Source: Cristatella mucedo
Lineage: Eukaryota > Bryozoa > Phylactolaemata > Cristatellidae
Assembly (NCBI GenBank): GCA_009760855.2
Contig: WPIO01000050.1
Coordinates: 3,020,594 to 3,084,593, forward strand
DNA: 64,000 nt
Direction: 5' to 3'
The notes under the pieces are model-generated. The model ran no database searches, was not told the DNA's origin, and was given only the letters and a program-made list of their open reading frames with translations. The position numbers were made by a program, and so were the translations under genes. Below, piece after piece: positions 1 through 33,201 of this stretch; positions within the stretch are counted from its first letter, which is position 1, and every line of letters begins with the position of its first letter.

Positions 1-440
1 TTCTTACGCTGACCCACAAGGCCTGCCACGGCTTGGCTTCTCCATACTTAACTGAACTGCTGCGCAAGTTTCAGCCTCCTCGTACCCACGGGTCCTGTAT
101 GGACAATAAATTAGCTGCCACTTTCGTCAGCTTAAAGACCGTTGGCGACAAAAGCTTTTGATCTGCAGGTCCTAGACTGTGGAACTCACTTCCACGATTC
201 TTACACAACGACAACTACTCTCTTGCTGCCGACTGTGTCACATCCTTTTCAGTGGTCTTGAGTTGCTATTTCTCTGCTACTTACTACCTCAACTGCTCTC
301 CTGACTCTGCTGTGCTTCCTACTTTCTCTTTCTTGCGTGAGATGAAGTCTGTTGGCTACCAAATGAGTACGGAAAGTCGCTTAGGCTGTGAGTGTACTAT
401 AAAAAAGTCTCCTATATTGACGGTCTGTATACTCCATATA
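1..440 (+). mobile_element. LINE fragment, family 2, RT C-terminus and 3' region
   Basis: Translates as LTLTHKACHGLASPYLTELL, then AGPRLWNSLPRFLHND, typical of the reverse transcriptase C-terminus of CR1/L2-type LINEs. The 3' part (ggctgtgagtg...) matches 2560-2945. It is truncated by the window edge. Confidence 0.8.
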
Positions 441-854
441 GCAAGCGCCAGAGTTTTACTAAACATGGAAGCCTTTTGCTACCTGAGAGGAATGCAATTC
501 GTCTATGCGAGCCAACCCAAGCAACCAAAGCTATTGAACACGGACTTTAAGAATTTACTAGTGGGCCCCCCCTATTATAGATTAAGCTTTGCCGTTGCAG
601 GACGAGCAGCATGCAGCCATCAATGGACACAGAAGCGTTTGCGTGCCCTCAAAAGATTACACACATTACATACATTGTTATGGTTTATATTATATTATTT
701 TATTCATTATTTCATATTACTTATTTTATTATTATTTCATTTATATAATTTTATTTATTATTATTATTATTATTACATACATTACACAGATTACACACAT
801 TTGCTCACTGCTCACTAACAAAAACAAGCGACCGTGCTTGAACGCTCGGCCTCA

Positions 855-6573
<5,719 letters not shown>

Positions 6574-6884
6574 GGCGAGCAGCTCGGCGCGCGGCGACCG
6601 GACTCGCGAAGTGGGGAGACCACGTGGGACGAGCGGCAGTCTATCCCGCTCTGGTTCGCAGCCACAGGAAGTCGTGAGTTGACGCGCAACTCGCTACTCT
6701 ATATTGTGAGCCGCTACGCGTCGTAACTATTTCTCTCGTTCCGGATTCGCTGACTTGCAACGCAAAAAATTTCTTACAATTGCCGCGTCGTGCGTTCAAG
6801 TCCGCCCGCCAATTCTTGACCTCGAGGTCAAGTTGGGCCACACCCTGCTGCGGCACCGCCGCCGCCGCGCAGCAGATGACTGGG

Positions 6885-6887
<3 letters not shown>

Positions 6888-6977
<90 letters not shown>
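6888..6977. repeat. (GT)n microsatellite
   Basis: Uninterrupted, 90 bp, upstream of PRPS exon 1. Confidence 0.98.
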
Positions 6978-6980
<3 letters not shown>

Positions 6981-7329
6981 CCCATCTTGGCATCGCCGGC
7001 GACGCAGTTCTCTCCGATATCCGCTCTGTGTCCGAAACCTGGCAGGGGCGGGTGGAGCCAGGATTTTCATGTTGGGGCAAGGTACACTTACTCCTGCTCA
7101 TTAGGCCATCGGAAATTTGGGGCTCCAGGCTATGGATACTTCCCTCGTACCATGCCAGGGGGCAGGGGGTAATTGCCCCTGGCCCCCTGGCTCCGTCCCG
7201 CCCACAGGCATGCAGCCATTATTTCTCAAAAACTGCATTATTTGCTCGTCGTACGACACGTGCCGACGTGGCAGTAGACGTTCGCAGCCGGAGACTTTTG
7301 GCTGCAGTTTAGCGTATAATAATAATGAT

Positions 7330-7503
7330 ACTAGTTGATTTAACAGCCTCTTTTGTATAGCGACAGAAGAGCCTTTACGACTACCGCCATCGCTTGCACT
7401 GGCAATAAGTGATTGCCCACTGCAGGATTCGAACCCGTGGCTTCGGGACAGAGGTCGTGAAAAACAGCCGCCTTAACACTTTGTGTGCTATCAGGGCTCA
7501 CCA
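7330..7503 (-). mobile_element. tRNA-derived SINE, family 1
   Basis: Minus-strand B box GGGTTCGAATCC, then the family body and tail (aggctgttaaatcaac). Confidence 0.8.
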
Positions 7504-8393
7504 CTTACTTCCTCGAGATCGCTGGAATGTAACGGAACAACGCCGGTGGATCTTTCCAAAAAGGCAGTTTCAGAACCAACCGTTAGCTGTTATAAAGGCA
7601 CGCGGCTAACGTTCACTGCGACGTCGAGTTGCCAAAGTCTTCATCCAATCCATTTCAAATTTCTCTACTCGTCTTACCGTCAAAAACTTTAATCCAGACG
7701 AATTAGTGGGGCAAACTCTCGAAGTGAACTCTGAGGCTACTCGAGTAAATTCAAGAGCGCAGCCGCTCGGTGCGACTTGCGCCCGGCTTCCATCCTTCCT
7801 ACGCTCTTGAAAGTGCGATCGGCTAGCAAGCGGCCACAATGTTCTGATAAACACTGGTCTGGAGAGACGACATAAAAAATGACAATGCATGACAAATGGA
7901 GGTAACTTCACGGGTATATTCACATCACAGTCACGGTCGGTATAATAAGCCCGAAAGGTTTTCTCCAAATTGATTCGTAATATATTAGAAAAGCTATCAC
8001 AGCAGCTCCATTATGGTGTGCTGACCTTCAAATAATTTTCTAACCTAGCCTCTTAACTTTGAACGGCTTTAACAAAAGTTTCCTCGCTTCAGGCCAGTTA
8101 AACATCACTTTTTCTCTAAACCTTAACTCGTAACCTGTATACCGGCCTCCTCTCTGTAGACTTGAGGCAGAAAAACAGATTCTCCCTTAAAGAAGCCTAA
8201 AGCTCACCTGTTTACTACATCATTTGGTTGGTCTTTGTGATTCGTTTCTCGTCAGCATGCACCTGCTTACACAGTGCCTACTGCTTGAGATGTTAGCCCC
8301 AATCATTTGATCATGCTTTCTGTTCAGCATATGTTAAGTGCTTAGAAAGAAATTAAGTTCTCTGAGAGCGCTGTACAACTGTATTATTATAAT

Positions 8394-8472
<79 letters not shown>
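8394..8472. repeat. (AT)n microsatellite
   Basis: Nearly perfect, with one C interruption. Confidence 0.98.
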
Positions 8473-8474
<2 letters not shown>

Positions 8475-8479
8475 TGCTT

Positions 8480-9340
8480 GGGCATGGATACCACATCGAA
8501 GTTGGTCCATCATTGGTGATAACTGTGTCTCCATTTCTGTAACTCACTACTTGCAGGTCTTCCTGACTGTGCAATAATTCGCATACAGTTGGCGAAAAAT
8601 TCTGATCCAGTCTTGTCTGTCGCGAGCGTCGCAGTTGCCACAATACACTGCTTCTCATCGATCTGCACTGGCTGCCCATCGAGAAGCAATTCGACCAAGT
8701 TTCTGTCGCTGACAATTAGGTTCTTCATTTTGTTCTCGAGTTAACCTATCAGACTGACTTCCCAATAAGGTTAGGCCTCGTACCGCCCACTCTTCTTATT
8801 AGGGTGAGCCGCGTTGGCACGCTCGGTAAGGCTCTTTGCGACCTCGGGACCGAGATGGTGGGTTCTATTCCTACGGCGAGCGATCCTTTATTGCTGCTGC
8901 AAGCGGCGGTGAGATAATGTAAGGTTCTTTTGTCGCTATACAAAAAAGGTTGCTAAATCAGCTAGTATTTTTTATTCAGTTTAGTCGTCCATTTAATTAG
9001 TCATTAAGCTTGGCCTCGAACGATTCTCAAATTCTTTGGAGATCATCCATTTAGTTAGTATGCTCCCAAAGCCTGCAGGAACTCATTCGCGACTGATGTC
9101 ACGACATCTCAGACTTGGTGACATTTAAAAAGAAGCTAAAATGCAATTTTTTACTTCGCATCTGCTCGGCTCGGTCCGTGTGGGTTTTTCTGTGTGCTTA
9201 CGCGAGCTGATGGTGTTCACGTTACAAATAACCAAAATGACAAGCTTTCTTCACAGCATATATAAACGAGCCTAGAAGGAGATCAATTTCTCTGAGACCA
9301 CACTAAAAATGTTATTATTATTGTTGTTATTGTTATTCCC
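8480..9340 (+). mobile_element. Degenerate LINE family 1 copy interrupted by a SINE
   Basis: RT C-terminal text occurs on both sides of the SINE at 8801-8972. The right part has attctttggagatcatccat and ends with a decayed stem-loop and a (TTA)n-like tail near 9340. A separate 3' tail fragment (8330-8390) lies before the (AT)n tract. Confidence 0.75.
8801..8972 (+). mobile_element. tRNA-derived SINE, family 1, nested in a LINE
   Basis: A-box-like TTGGCACGCTCGGTAAG, B-box-like GGGTTCTATTCC, and tail tcgctatacaaaaaaggttg. Confidence 0.85.
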
Positions 9341-9404
9341 TTCTGCACCGCATCCACTTGGCCTACTCTGCACCGCCGCTGCTCTCCGCTAGAATAAGAT
9401 TTTT

Positions 9405-9500
9405 CATTATGAATAATAATGCACTTGATAAAGCGCCCTCAGAGAACTCAATCTCTTTCTAGACGCTTTATATTTGCTGCAAAGGGACTGCAAACGTGGG
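9405..9500 (-). mobile_element. LINE family 1 tail fragment
   Basis: ataataatgcacttgataaa plus the stem-loop, then it breaks off. Confidence 0.75.
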
Positions 9501-9548
9501 TGCACTATTTCTTTTAATTGCTCAATGCCAGTGCGACCAAGTTTACGA

Positions 9549-9712
9549 GGGCCGTTATAGCCCATGAGGTAAGGGGCCCGCTCTTGCGACCGAAGTCGTG
9601 GGTTCGAACCCTGCGACGTGCGATCCTGTATTGCCAGCTGCGAGCCGTTAATGCTCTTCTGCTGCTATACGAATGAGGCTGTTAAATCGGCTAGTATTTA
9701 TTTTTATTTATG
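9549..9712 (+). mobile_element. tRNA-derived SINE, family 1
   Basis: A-box-like ATAGCCCATGAGGTAAG and B box GGGTTCGAACCC, then the family body. Confidence 0.85.
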
Positions 9713-10866
9713 TAGGTACGAGACCTGGACTGGCTGGAGTCAACTTTGCTCTGCCTCGAAAGACGCACGTTTCACGGCTACTCAAAATACATAAAGTGTT
9801 TCTTCATGCAACACGGAAAACCGCAGCATTACACGGTTCTAATGCAGGGCACATTGGACAAGAAAATGCAATGCATCGCAATTAAAATTTAATGGCTGCT
9901 TGAAACGAACACGTTCGAGCATAATTCCGACTAACTCAAATCCTTAAGGGGCGTCCGGTCCAACCGACTTAATCTCAAGCAGCTAAAAGAAAGTGAGAAG
10001 CATAGCTGATTCATGTGGAAAGTCAATGAAGGGAGTTACGTTGAAGTAGCCTCTCACAATGGCTGGAAAGACTGTGCCTCAGCTGGCAGCAGGAGAGCTA
10101 ATCCTAATCTAATCTAATCTTAATCGGGTGATCTTAATTTAATCTAATCTTAATCGGGTACTTTCGCGGATCTTAATCGTTAAGCCTTTCGCTTCAACGG
10201 GTAGCCAAGTCAACCGTCAAGAAGTAGAGACGACTTAGGAATGATTCAAAGCTCATTATGAGCTTACCGAATTACGTATTTAACCTTTAAACCATTGTAG
10301 GGCTATGGAGCTCACCGAGTGTTACTCAGTAAGGAAGCTTTCAATGCCCTCCCTGCCTGCTCTACTTGACGGGTAGCACGAGCCGGGGTAGAATGTGCGA
10401 GTCTCTGTTTTAGCTGCCCTGCCAGGCAAGGGAATGCACTTGTCCCATGAAGTTCAAGGAATAGTTAATACTATTGACCATGCCTGCAGAGGCGTACGAA
10501 TCCCCAACAAGTTCGAATCCCGAGGCAAACTGAGATGCCGGCATCAATTCTTTGTAGATCACGCAGCAAGACGAAAGCACCGTTCGAGAAATACAAAGCC
10601 AGATTTAAACTCAGCAAATGTTTCACTTTATTGCTTCATAGTCTCCAAGTAGCACGTTTGGCCTAGCTCTTTGTAGCAGTCTAGAAGTGAAAAGCTAAGA
10701 ATACAAAGTGAAATCATTGCTCACTGCCGAGCGAATCTGACGGAAGTCTTGACAAAATGCTTCGCCTCCCAGCTTCCTCAAGACCGAACCGTTTATATTT
10801 CTCTGGAGATGATGATGAGCTGTTCGGTTTCGGGGTCGCAGTGACTGAGTGACTCTCTACCGAGGC

Positions 10867-10937
10867 ATCCTCGATGTGGGACTGCCTCGATGAGGAACTG
10901 CCTCGATGTGGGACTGCCCCGAAGTGGAACTGCCTCG
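10867..10937. repeat. 16-bp tandem repeat, about 4 units
   Basis: Unit cctcgatgtgggactg with small changes. Confidence 0.85.
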
Positions 10938-12158
10938 ATTCCTTAAAAAGCATGCTACCAGCTTGCCCACGTTTAGTGAAGTGACACGCGAGCAGGATAT
11001 GCCACCCGTTGATCGATGGGGCGTGCGGGCGGGCTTAGCTGCTCTGTGATTGGTGTGGCGTTGGGGCAGTCGCGGTAAGGTTGGGGGAGAACAGTGGGCT
11101 GTCGATGGTGGTCGTCGGCGGTCGTTCTGAGTTTCCCACGAATACAACTAAACTTCGAGCTGGAGACCGACCCTGCTCCCTCAACACTCCCGATCTTGGC
11201 TTCGTCGGTACGCTCCTTTCCTCATCGATATGCTGCGGCTGCACGTAGCTCCATCCTAAGTGTGGTTTGGCATACAGAACGCTGGCCCAGAACGCCAACG
11301 GTTTATTGCACAAGGCACGTAGCAGCAAGACGCACGACTCCCTTCACCCCCTTCTCACACTCGAGTCCTTCCCTCCACTCCTCCGGTCCACCATCTCACC
11401 ACCAGCAGGTTACCGGCCTGTGTATATACCACATCACAGGCGGACCACAGCTGTGCACCGGCCGACCCAGATGGTGAATCCACCATCTGGCCACCAGTGG
11501 GTTACCGGCCTGTGTCCATGCCACATCACAGGCTCATCAGAGGAGCCCACATACACTCAAACTACACTAAGCTTGGTCCGGTAGGAGCAGTCGCTTTTGC
11601 TTTCACCTGCCTGTCCATGTATACTAGGCTAGCCTTTCTATGAGAATGCTAATAACTTGGCTCGTGTGCCCTGGGGCTACAACTAGCACAGGTTTCGTGT
11701 CCACTCCAGTCCATTCTACACCCACTCATTACCTATTGACGGCACTTTATACCCACGACTTGACCATCTACATCCACCAGTCGCTCAGTATCGTCGGTCT
11801 AAGTCGTAATCTACTAGCTTATTTTTCTAGACTTAGCTGCTATTCTCGTTACTCATCCGTGAATTTCTTTATCTTAGTTGCTTCCAAGACTCACTTTTGG
11901 TCTTAGTGGTTAGTCTTCTTCATAGTTGCTAGTTTAAAGACCTTCCAAACCACTAGCTCACGGAAACCGCAGCCTTAGCGACCGAGCTAAGCGAAAAACA
12001 CTAGGGAAACAAAATAATACAACAGCAAGAAGCTAACCGAAGATACTGCAGGTAATCAGGAATACGGATACTACAACCACAACCGGTTCCACACCCGAAT
12101 CCATTTCCTCTTGAAGGATGCCAATGCGAGATGCATCTTGAAGCAATCGCTTTACCGG

Positions 12159-12340
12159 TGAGCCGTGGTGGCACACTAGGTAAGACGGTTGCTTTCACGA
12201 CCTCGGTCCCGGGTTCGATTCCTGCGGTGGGCGATTCTTTATCGCCACTGCAAGCGGTGGTGATAGCTGTAAAGGCTCTTCTGTCGCTATACAAAAAGAG
12301 GCCGTTTAATCAGCTAGGATTTATTATTTATTTATTACCT
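12159..12340 (+). mobile_element. tRNA-derived SINE, family 1
   Basis: A box GTGGCACACTAGGTAAG, B box GGGTTCGATTCC, and full tail gctatacaaaaagaggccg ending ATTTATT. Confidence 0.9.
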
Positions 12341-13146
12341 AATTTTATACACGTGCATTACTTATTATCCAGAATTTAATGATGGCCCTGTCAGCTGTAT
12401 ACCCATTTAATGCAGGATATGCTCCCCGAGTGGTGGGAGTAGCACGATACTAGTTTAAAAGTTGTAAGACGCTAAAAAACAAATCAACCTCGTCACGCTT
12501 GTTACGACACTTTTGGTCGATTGCTGTCTGCAATGGCTCCAAGTCAAGGGCAGAATTCTCGCTACTGATTCTCCCGCCTTTCAAGAGCTTTTCAGATTAT
12601 TACGGCGATTTCCTTTTGCATTGCCCAGCGCTTTCTAGTCCGAGGAGGGGCCCATTCATCAGCATGGCCGCATCAATTTGTCAGACCCTCATTCCCTATC
12701 GAATCTATTCAAGTGTGCTTAACCCGGCTTCTTGGAAGTGAGTGAGACCCTGAATACAAAAGTGCACTTTTGCAAACCACAACATCATACAAACAAATAT
12801 ATACACTGCAGCTCGAAAGCTAACTTAGAGTTAGAGGTTAACTTGAATGCTTAAGCTAAATACTTAACTGTGTATATTGTGTACACAGTCTCATCCGTGA
12901 AGCTTGGGCAAAAGGCAAGTATGCATGCTCTCAACGAATGAACGTAGGGATGACCTCTGCAAAGAAAAAAGGCCGACGGATGACCTCCCCCTCCCCCTCC
13001 CCTGCGATCGGGCGGGCATCTGGGAAGCCACCGCTGTTGCTTAGCTTAAGAAAACGCCATGCACTAGATTATCCATTAACAGTGGGTGCTGGGTCTCAGA
13101 GTGCTTTTGTGCTGGGCTGCCTGCCGAAACTAGGAGACGGATTCTG

Positions 13147-27801
<14,655 letters not shown>

Positions 27802-27953
27802 CAGCAGTCGTCGTGTCTATCTATGCTTCGGCCGGCAGCGAACGTCGAGCGCAGCGCTGCTGCCTCTCTCCACCGAGCTCTACGCTGCTCCGCAGTCTTC
27901 TTTACACGATCAGATCTGGGGGGGAACAAAAAAAGACGCTGCAAGCACTGCTT

Positions 27954-28131
27954 GAGCCGTGATGGCACGCACTAGGTAAGGCAGTTGCTTTCACGACCTC
28001 GGTCCCGAGGTCGTGGGTTCGATTCCTTATGTGGGCGATCCTTTATCGCCACTGCAAGCGGTGGTGATAGCCGTAAAGGCTCTTCTGTCGCTATACAAAA
28101 AGAGGCTGCTCAATCAGCTAGGATTTTTTTG
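27954..28131 (+). mobile_element. tRNA-derived SINE, family 1
   Basis: Near-complete copy with cgaggtcgtgggttcgattcc. It is 150 bp upstream of the RHBDD1 start codon. Confidence 0.9.
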
Positions 28132-28527
28132 GATTGAGGAGCTACAAAGGCGCAAAAAGCCAAGCTTCAGTGAAGTGAAGTGACGAACAGAAGCCCACAG
28201 AAGCGCCGGCTAGGCACGTTGAACGAGCTGAGTGCTTCACGAGCCAGCAGCTCATGCAAGAATCGCAGCTGACACGTCGAGTCGCGACAGGCAGCAGCAA
28301 CGTCCCATGCGGCCAGTCTCACCATCATCAGAGACGTGAGCGGCTGACCTTGTGCGTGCGCAGACATAGGCCAGACCCGGTTTAAGAATGTGCAAGAAAT
28401 CGGCAGTAAGAGCAAGATACCAGCGAACCGCTTTTCCTGATGCAAAAAGAGCTGCAGAGCCGTGGCTTTCGAAGTCATAGCAAACACCGAGCCGCCCAAA
28501 CAAGTGGTGAGCTGCTAAAAAATAATA

Positions 28528-28675
28528 TAATTCATAATATAATTCATTTATATAGCGCCCCAAGAGAACTTAATCTCTATTCAGGCGCTTCACATATGCC
28601 TCGGGGCTCGAGCCCAAGACCTCAGTCAGACCTTGGTCGGGGCGAGCACCTTAACCGCTAGACCAAACCAGCTCG
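28528..28675 (-). mobile_element. SINE family 2 with tRNA-like head and LINE-like tail
   Basis: Minus strand: A box TTGGTCTAGCGGTTAAGG, B-box-like GGGCTCGAGCCC, then GAAGCGCC...AGAGATTAAGTTCTCT...GGCGCT and an AT-rich end. This is the clearest copy. Confidence 0.82.
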
Positions 28676-29639
28676 GCGAAGGTTCATAGACATTCATCAG
28701 GTAAGTTCAAAAGAGTTCACTGAAATTGTAAGAAGGTAGTTTCCTTTAGTGCAAACATTAGGCAAAGGGAGAGAGTTGAGACCAAGAAAAACATTTAAAG
28801 AATTATTTTATCTCTTTATTTCGGAAAAAATTGCATCGTGGTTTTTCCTTTCCACTGATTTCTTGCATCTCTTCGAACAACGTCAAGTCTATGGCTTCGC
28901 ATGCTGATATTACGAGGCTTCAAACTCTCGATGACGGCTGAAAAAATGCCCAACACGGTTGTTAAGATACATTTCTAGAGCGGTGGATACTAGAGTGCAT
29001 CCACTAAATTTTACTTCGCAGTGCTCCGACGGTACTAGAAAATATTATCCATCGAGAATGGTGACTATTCGGAGGCCAGAAATTGCATTAAAACTACTGC
29101 AAAGCAATCATTGCAAATATGTTCGCACCTGTTAAGAAGACGATTTGTCACAAATACTCTTTAAGCCGTGCAAAAATTCCATTCTCTGGCGAAATTGTGT
29201 TGGCCTGCAGTCCAGGCAACACTGAAATATCTGAGGCTAAATAAATCATAAACGAGAGGATGCGTGGATTTTTCGAGCTAGCACTGTATAAGCCTCTGCT
29301 CTCAAACAGTGGAGTCGGCATTAACGACTGTAGCTTTGTGCATTTGCGCTTCCTGCTGCAATCATGGGAGGAAGAAGAATCCACAAAGAATCCTTTGACG
29401 TTGCCAGAACTATGCCTGCAAGCCTTACTTTGTAGCAGCTAAAGTAGGTCACTGGTTATTAATGACCCATCTGAGCCCATTTGAACTGCGCATCAGACTG
29501 CGGGCCAATGAAGACGACCGAGAATCAGAGCACGTGGTCAACGTTCAGGATTGAAAGAGTATTGGACCACGTGGCTCTGGATTGCTCCTCGGTCTTAACC
29601 CCGGGGCAATGGCACTCTCACTTCCCAGGTCGCGGTATC

Positions 29640-30060
29640 TAGTCCTACCGGAGGCAATTCTTAGATAGGGATATCTCGGCCAAGTTACATACCATCTCGA
29701 CTTTTGCAACTCGCGACAGCTTCTCGGACTGGAGAATAAAGCGCTCACTAACAGCTGGTGCCACACTTCAAAGCTGGGCTCGTCTGAAATTAACGTTGCC
29801 ATCGCCAAATCACACCATTTCTCACCGACCTGCTTGCTCTCCATCAAGCATCGTAGCGACTTCCGCGACGACCGACATTTAAAAAGAAGCTAAGAATGCA
29901 TCCTGTTGCTCACGGCACTCACTGGCTTCGTGTGAATTGTCTATCCTGTGCGCTGTTATTCGTGCTGACACTGCGCCTGTTATCACTAACCAATCGACAT
30001 GCTTCCTTTCCAGCATAAGTAAAGTGAATAGGAACGAGATTGAGTTCTCGTGAGATGATT
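29640..30060 (+). mobile_element. Old, decayed LINE family 1 fragment
   Basis: cgacttttgcaactcgcgac, aacagctggtgccacacttc and a worn terminal stem-loop near 30010-30055 follow the family order but with low identity. Confidence 0.6.
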
Positions 30061-31309
30061 ACCTGTCAGTAGAAAGGATGAAAATGAAGAGACTTACGAG
30101 TTTCAGCAATTGTCTGTCGGTGAGTGAGTCACTGTGACTGAGCCTTTGCGAAGCTACACGCATGCACGCACAGACACACACAAACATACGTGCACACACA
30201 CGGTCTGTAATTTTAAAACTGAATATCGTGCACCCACGATTTCTTGCAGGTACCTGCAACCTCTTTATAACCATTGAAAATCGTCAGATGGAGGGTATGC
30301 TTACACAAAGGTTCAACTGTAGTTTTGACATTCAGTCGACTGCTGCAACTGCTCGCGAGTCAGCAAATACATAAGAGTACCATAAGTGTGACAACATTGG
30401 CCGGTCTCCTACAAACCGCTTACTATGAGGTTTGACCACCCAGAACTGCATAAGGTGAACAAGATTCATGTGAACATGCTCTCCTCTTTTTTAAGCACAG
30501 CTCTTTGCACGTGAATAGTAAGGCTAATTGATTATACTCAGCCGCACTATCGCTGAACGCAAGGGTGTCTGTCTCAGTATCACGGGCATCGTATTGAGCC
30601 ATTTTTGAAACAAGTTTTTTTAAACAAGTTTTTTCAACTCAAGAGGGAGTAGAAATCACGGGACCTGCAGAATAAGAAGGGTTACATTGCAATTGCACTC
30701 AGTATGATCTATCAGGTACTTTTAAGTTGGGTGAATCATCACGTCTAGTCACCAATTGTGGTGGTGCCAATTACACTGGAACAGCGAGACGACGCTATGC
30801 CACATGCCGGAAAAAGCAGCGAGGCAGCAGCTTGCAGACTTTCCACCACACAACTCGAAACACTATATTATCGACCGTGGTGAAGACAGCTCAGGGCATC
30901 ATCATCTCCTCAGATTGTATTCTTACTTCAATTGCTGCTGTCCAGTCGAAGATCTCAACCCGAAAGTGAGGCCGTCAATGACGGATCTGCAGAAGCCTCC
31001 GGCGAGTCTATCTATGCGAAGCAAATGCTCTAGACCCTCTTTGTCAGCAAGTGAGTCGTCAGCTTGAAAAAGAACGAGGCTAAAATGGTTCTAATTGTTT
31101 ATGTATACAGGATACATGTAGGAGTTCGGCTCACAGTGGCAGCGTGATGTAGAACGAAGCCCTCACAAGTGAGTTGTGTGGTGACAACGGCTGCTGTATT
31201 GTATCATACGCATGCAGCGCAAGCGGGCTAGTGTACATATAACACATACCGAGAATACATATAGATGTGGTAGCCGTCGTGGAAGCAGCTTCGGAGCATG
31301 CGTATAGAG

Positions 31310-31321
31310 GAGAGAGAGAGC

Positions 31322-31400
<79 letters not shown>
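31310..31400. repeat. (GA)n microsatellite
   Basis: Nearly perfect; one CT interruption near 31321. Confidence 0.97.
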
Positions 31401-31698
31401 CTAGGGGAGCTAGGTGTGCGTACAGGCCGATGCACAAGCAAAAAGCCCTTTGCTGCAGGACTCGCGGGTCACGCGACCACAGCTTAACCCGTTGTAAAAT
31501 TAAATCCAGCCGAGTCAGCTGATACTGTCCAACTGCAGCGCCTAATGAGGTGGTACTTAGCCTGCCAGTTGGTTGGCCGGGCGGACGGAGTGGTGTGAGT
31601 CCGGCCGGGGAGGAACAGCATTGTGGGCGTGGCTACGCCCACATACACACTTATGCAGGCCTCGAACACACAATCTCACGCATGCTCGTACTCGCAAA

Positions 31699-31700
<2 letters not shown>

Positions 31701-31763
<63 letters not shown>

Positions 31764-31784
31764 ACACACACACACACACACACA
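31701..31784. repeat. (CA)n microsatellite
   Basis: One G interruption. Confidence 0.97.
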
Positions 31785-33201
31785 AAATTGAACACAAAGA
31801 GAAAGTCTTCATCCATAGTAAGCATACCGAAGTCATCTTTGAAGATCTCTAAGCGATTTCATGCTCACATTTGAAAGTCAAGCATGAGGTCGTGCTTCTC
31901 CGAGTACACAGCTCGTAGCGAGCTTCACAAGCTGAAGACCAACTGAGCAAAGCGGAACGTCAACGGTCTATCTACAGCTCGAGAACCTGCTGAATCTCAA
32001 CTAAAGCTGGGTCCTCGAGAATAAGCTTAGTGATTCAGTTAGCTAGCTCTCACCTGCCTCCTACCTACCATAGGCTGCTAGTAAGTGAGCTGTCCATGCA
32101 CTGTGCACAGCAGCAGCAAAGTGCCACATCCCTGCACGCATGAGTAGCTCTTTAATGTAATGGCCCTTACTTGAAAAAGCTTAATTATCAGCAACTGCTT
32201 GGTGCGACGAAGCTTGCAGTCCTTAGGTGCAACGAAAGACTTCAATCGCGTCCAAGATTCGTAGTCACGTGGCCCTCATCTGCCTCGGCGAAACGATGCT
32301 CCAACTACTTCACCAGTCTGAGGACGCTGCAGACGACGAAAGGGCAAGCAATGGGACGACGTCGCAGTACGTGATGCAATCAGCAGCCAAAGCGAGAAAT
32401 ATCGCATACCAAGGCAGCCAATAGGAGAAGGCCACGCAGTACACCCACATTCGTCGCACCAGCGGCATAGAGCAAAGCAATCAACTAGCGATCAACTATT
32501 TAATGACACGCCGTCTTTTGGGGGTGCAAGGTTACTGGTGAGAAGTGAAAAGTTAGTGGTGAGAAGAAAACTTGCGAACCGGGCTGGCTTTCTAACAGTG
32601 TCCCACGACTCAAAAATGCTTGCCAGATTGTCTATAGTATCCGGTGCATAACCTGGGGATGCATGATTTACGCCTCTAGACTAAGCTCGTTTTCCATAGT
32701 TCACATGTAACAGCGCACAAGCGAGAGTGGGCGCCAGTGCGATTGGACATGTGCATGTGCCGACGACCCAAGTCGCACAGGTCTCGCCAAAGCTCCCTCG
32801 ACAGACGACACTCTACCTCTATGAGCCTCACTGCGAATTCTGAGGCAGAATCGCGTTTAACTACAGCGTGATGTTAATGTGCATGCGCTGGCACAACAGA
32901 GTTCCTTCATCGACGTCGGCTACGTCGCACCATGTATCCTACTCTTACAGGGAACAGCAATGGAATCGCTGTCGCGTAACTCGGTGGCCCCCTAACCGCG
33001 TTTCCGGAGGAAAAAGTTATATCCGATTCTGAAGTTCAGAAGCTTAAAGTCTTCTTTTATAGCCACTTTATCAATTTCCATTGTGATAAAGCGTCGGTGA
33101 ATGTTTCTAAAACGGCGTCCATTGGGCCTATTCCAGGGCAACTTTCACAGGAAGTCTCGTCAAAGTGTATCGATGGACTCGTTGTAATTCCTCTGTTGGC
33201 C

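Larger units (their letters stand above)
6574..13146. other. Intergenic region between PRPS and RHBDD1
   Basis: GC-rich, CpG-containing sequence around 6240-6880 is the likely PRPS promoter. The rest holds microsatellites, SINEs and LINE pieces listed separately. A partly duplicated block (11387-11445 and 11478-11535, ggttaccggcctgtgt) is seen. No supported gene. Confidence 0.6.
27802..33201. other. Region between divergent RHBDD1 and EMC5
   Basis: RHBDD1 starts leftward at 27801 and EMC5 rightward at 33202. Between them are one SINE of each family, an old LINE and microsatellites. I see nothing in 30070-31300 and 31800-33060 that I can name. Confidence 0.55.

Noticed and set aside
12159-12240. 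tRNA genes
   Set aside because: A and B boxes are present, but they belong to multi-copy SINEs with a common body and tail and no cloverleaf I could close.
28167-28563. Minus-strand frames of about 100 aa upstream of RHBDD1
   Set aside because: Hydrophobic segments looked exon-like, but I could not match any family or fit them by splice phase to RHBDD1.
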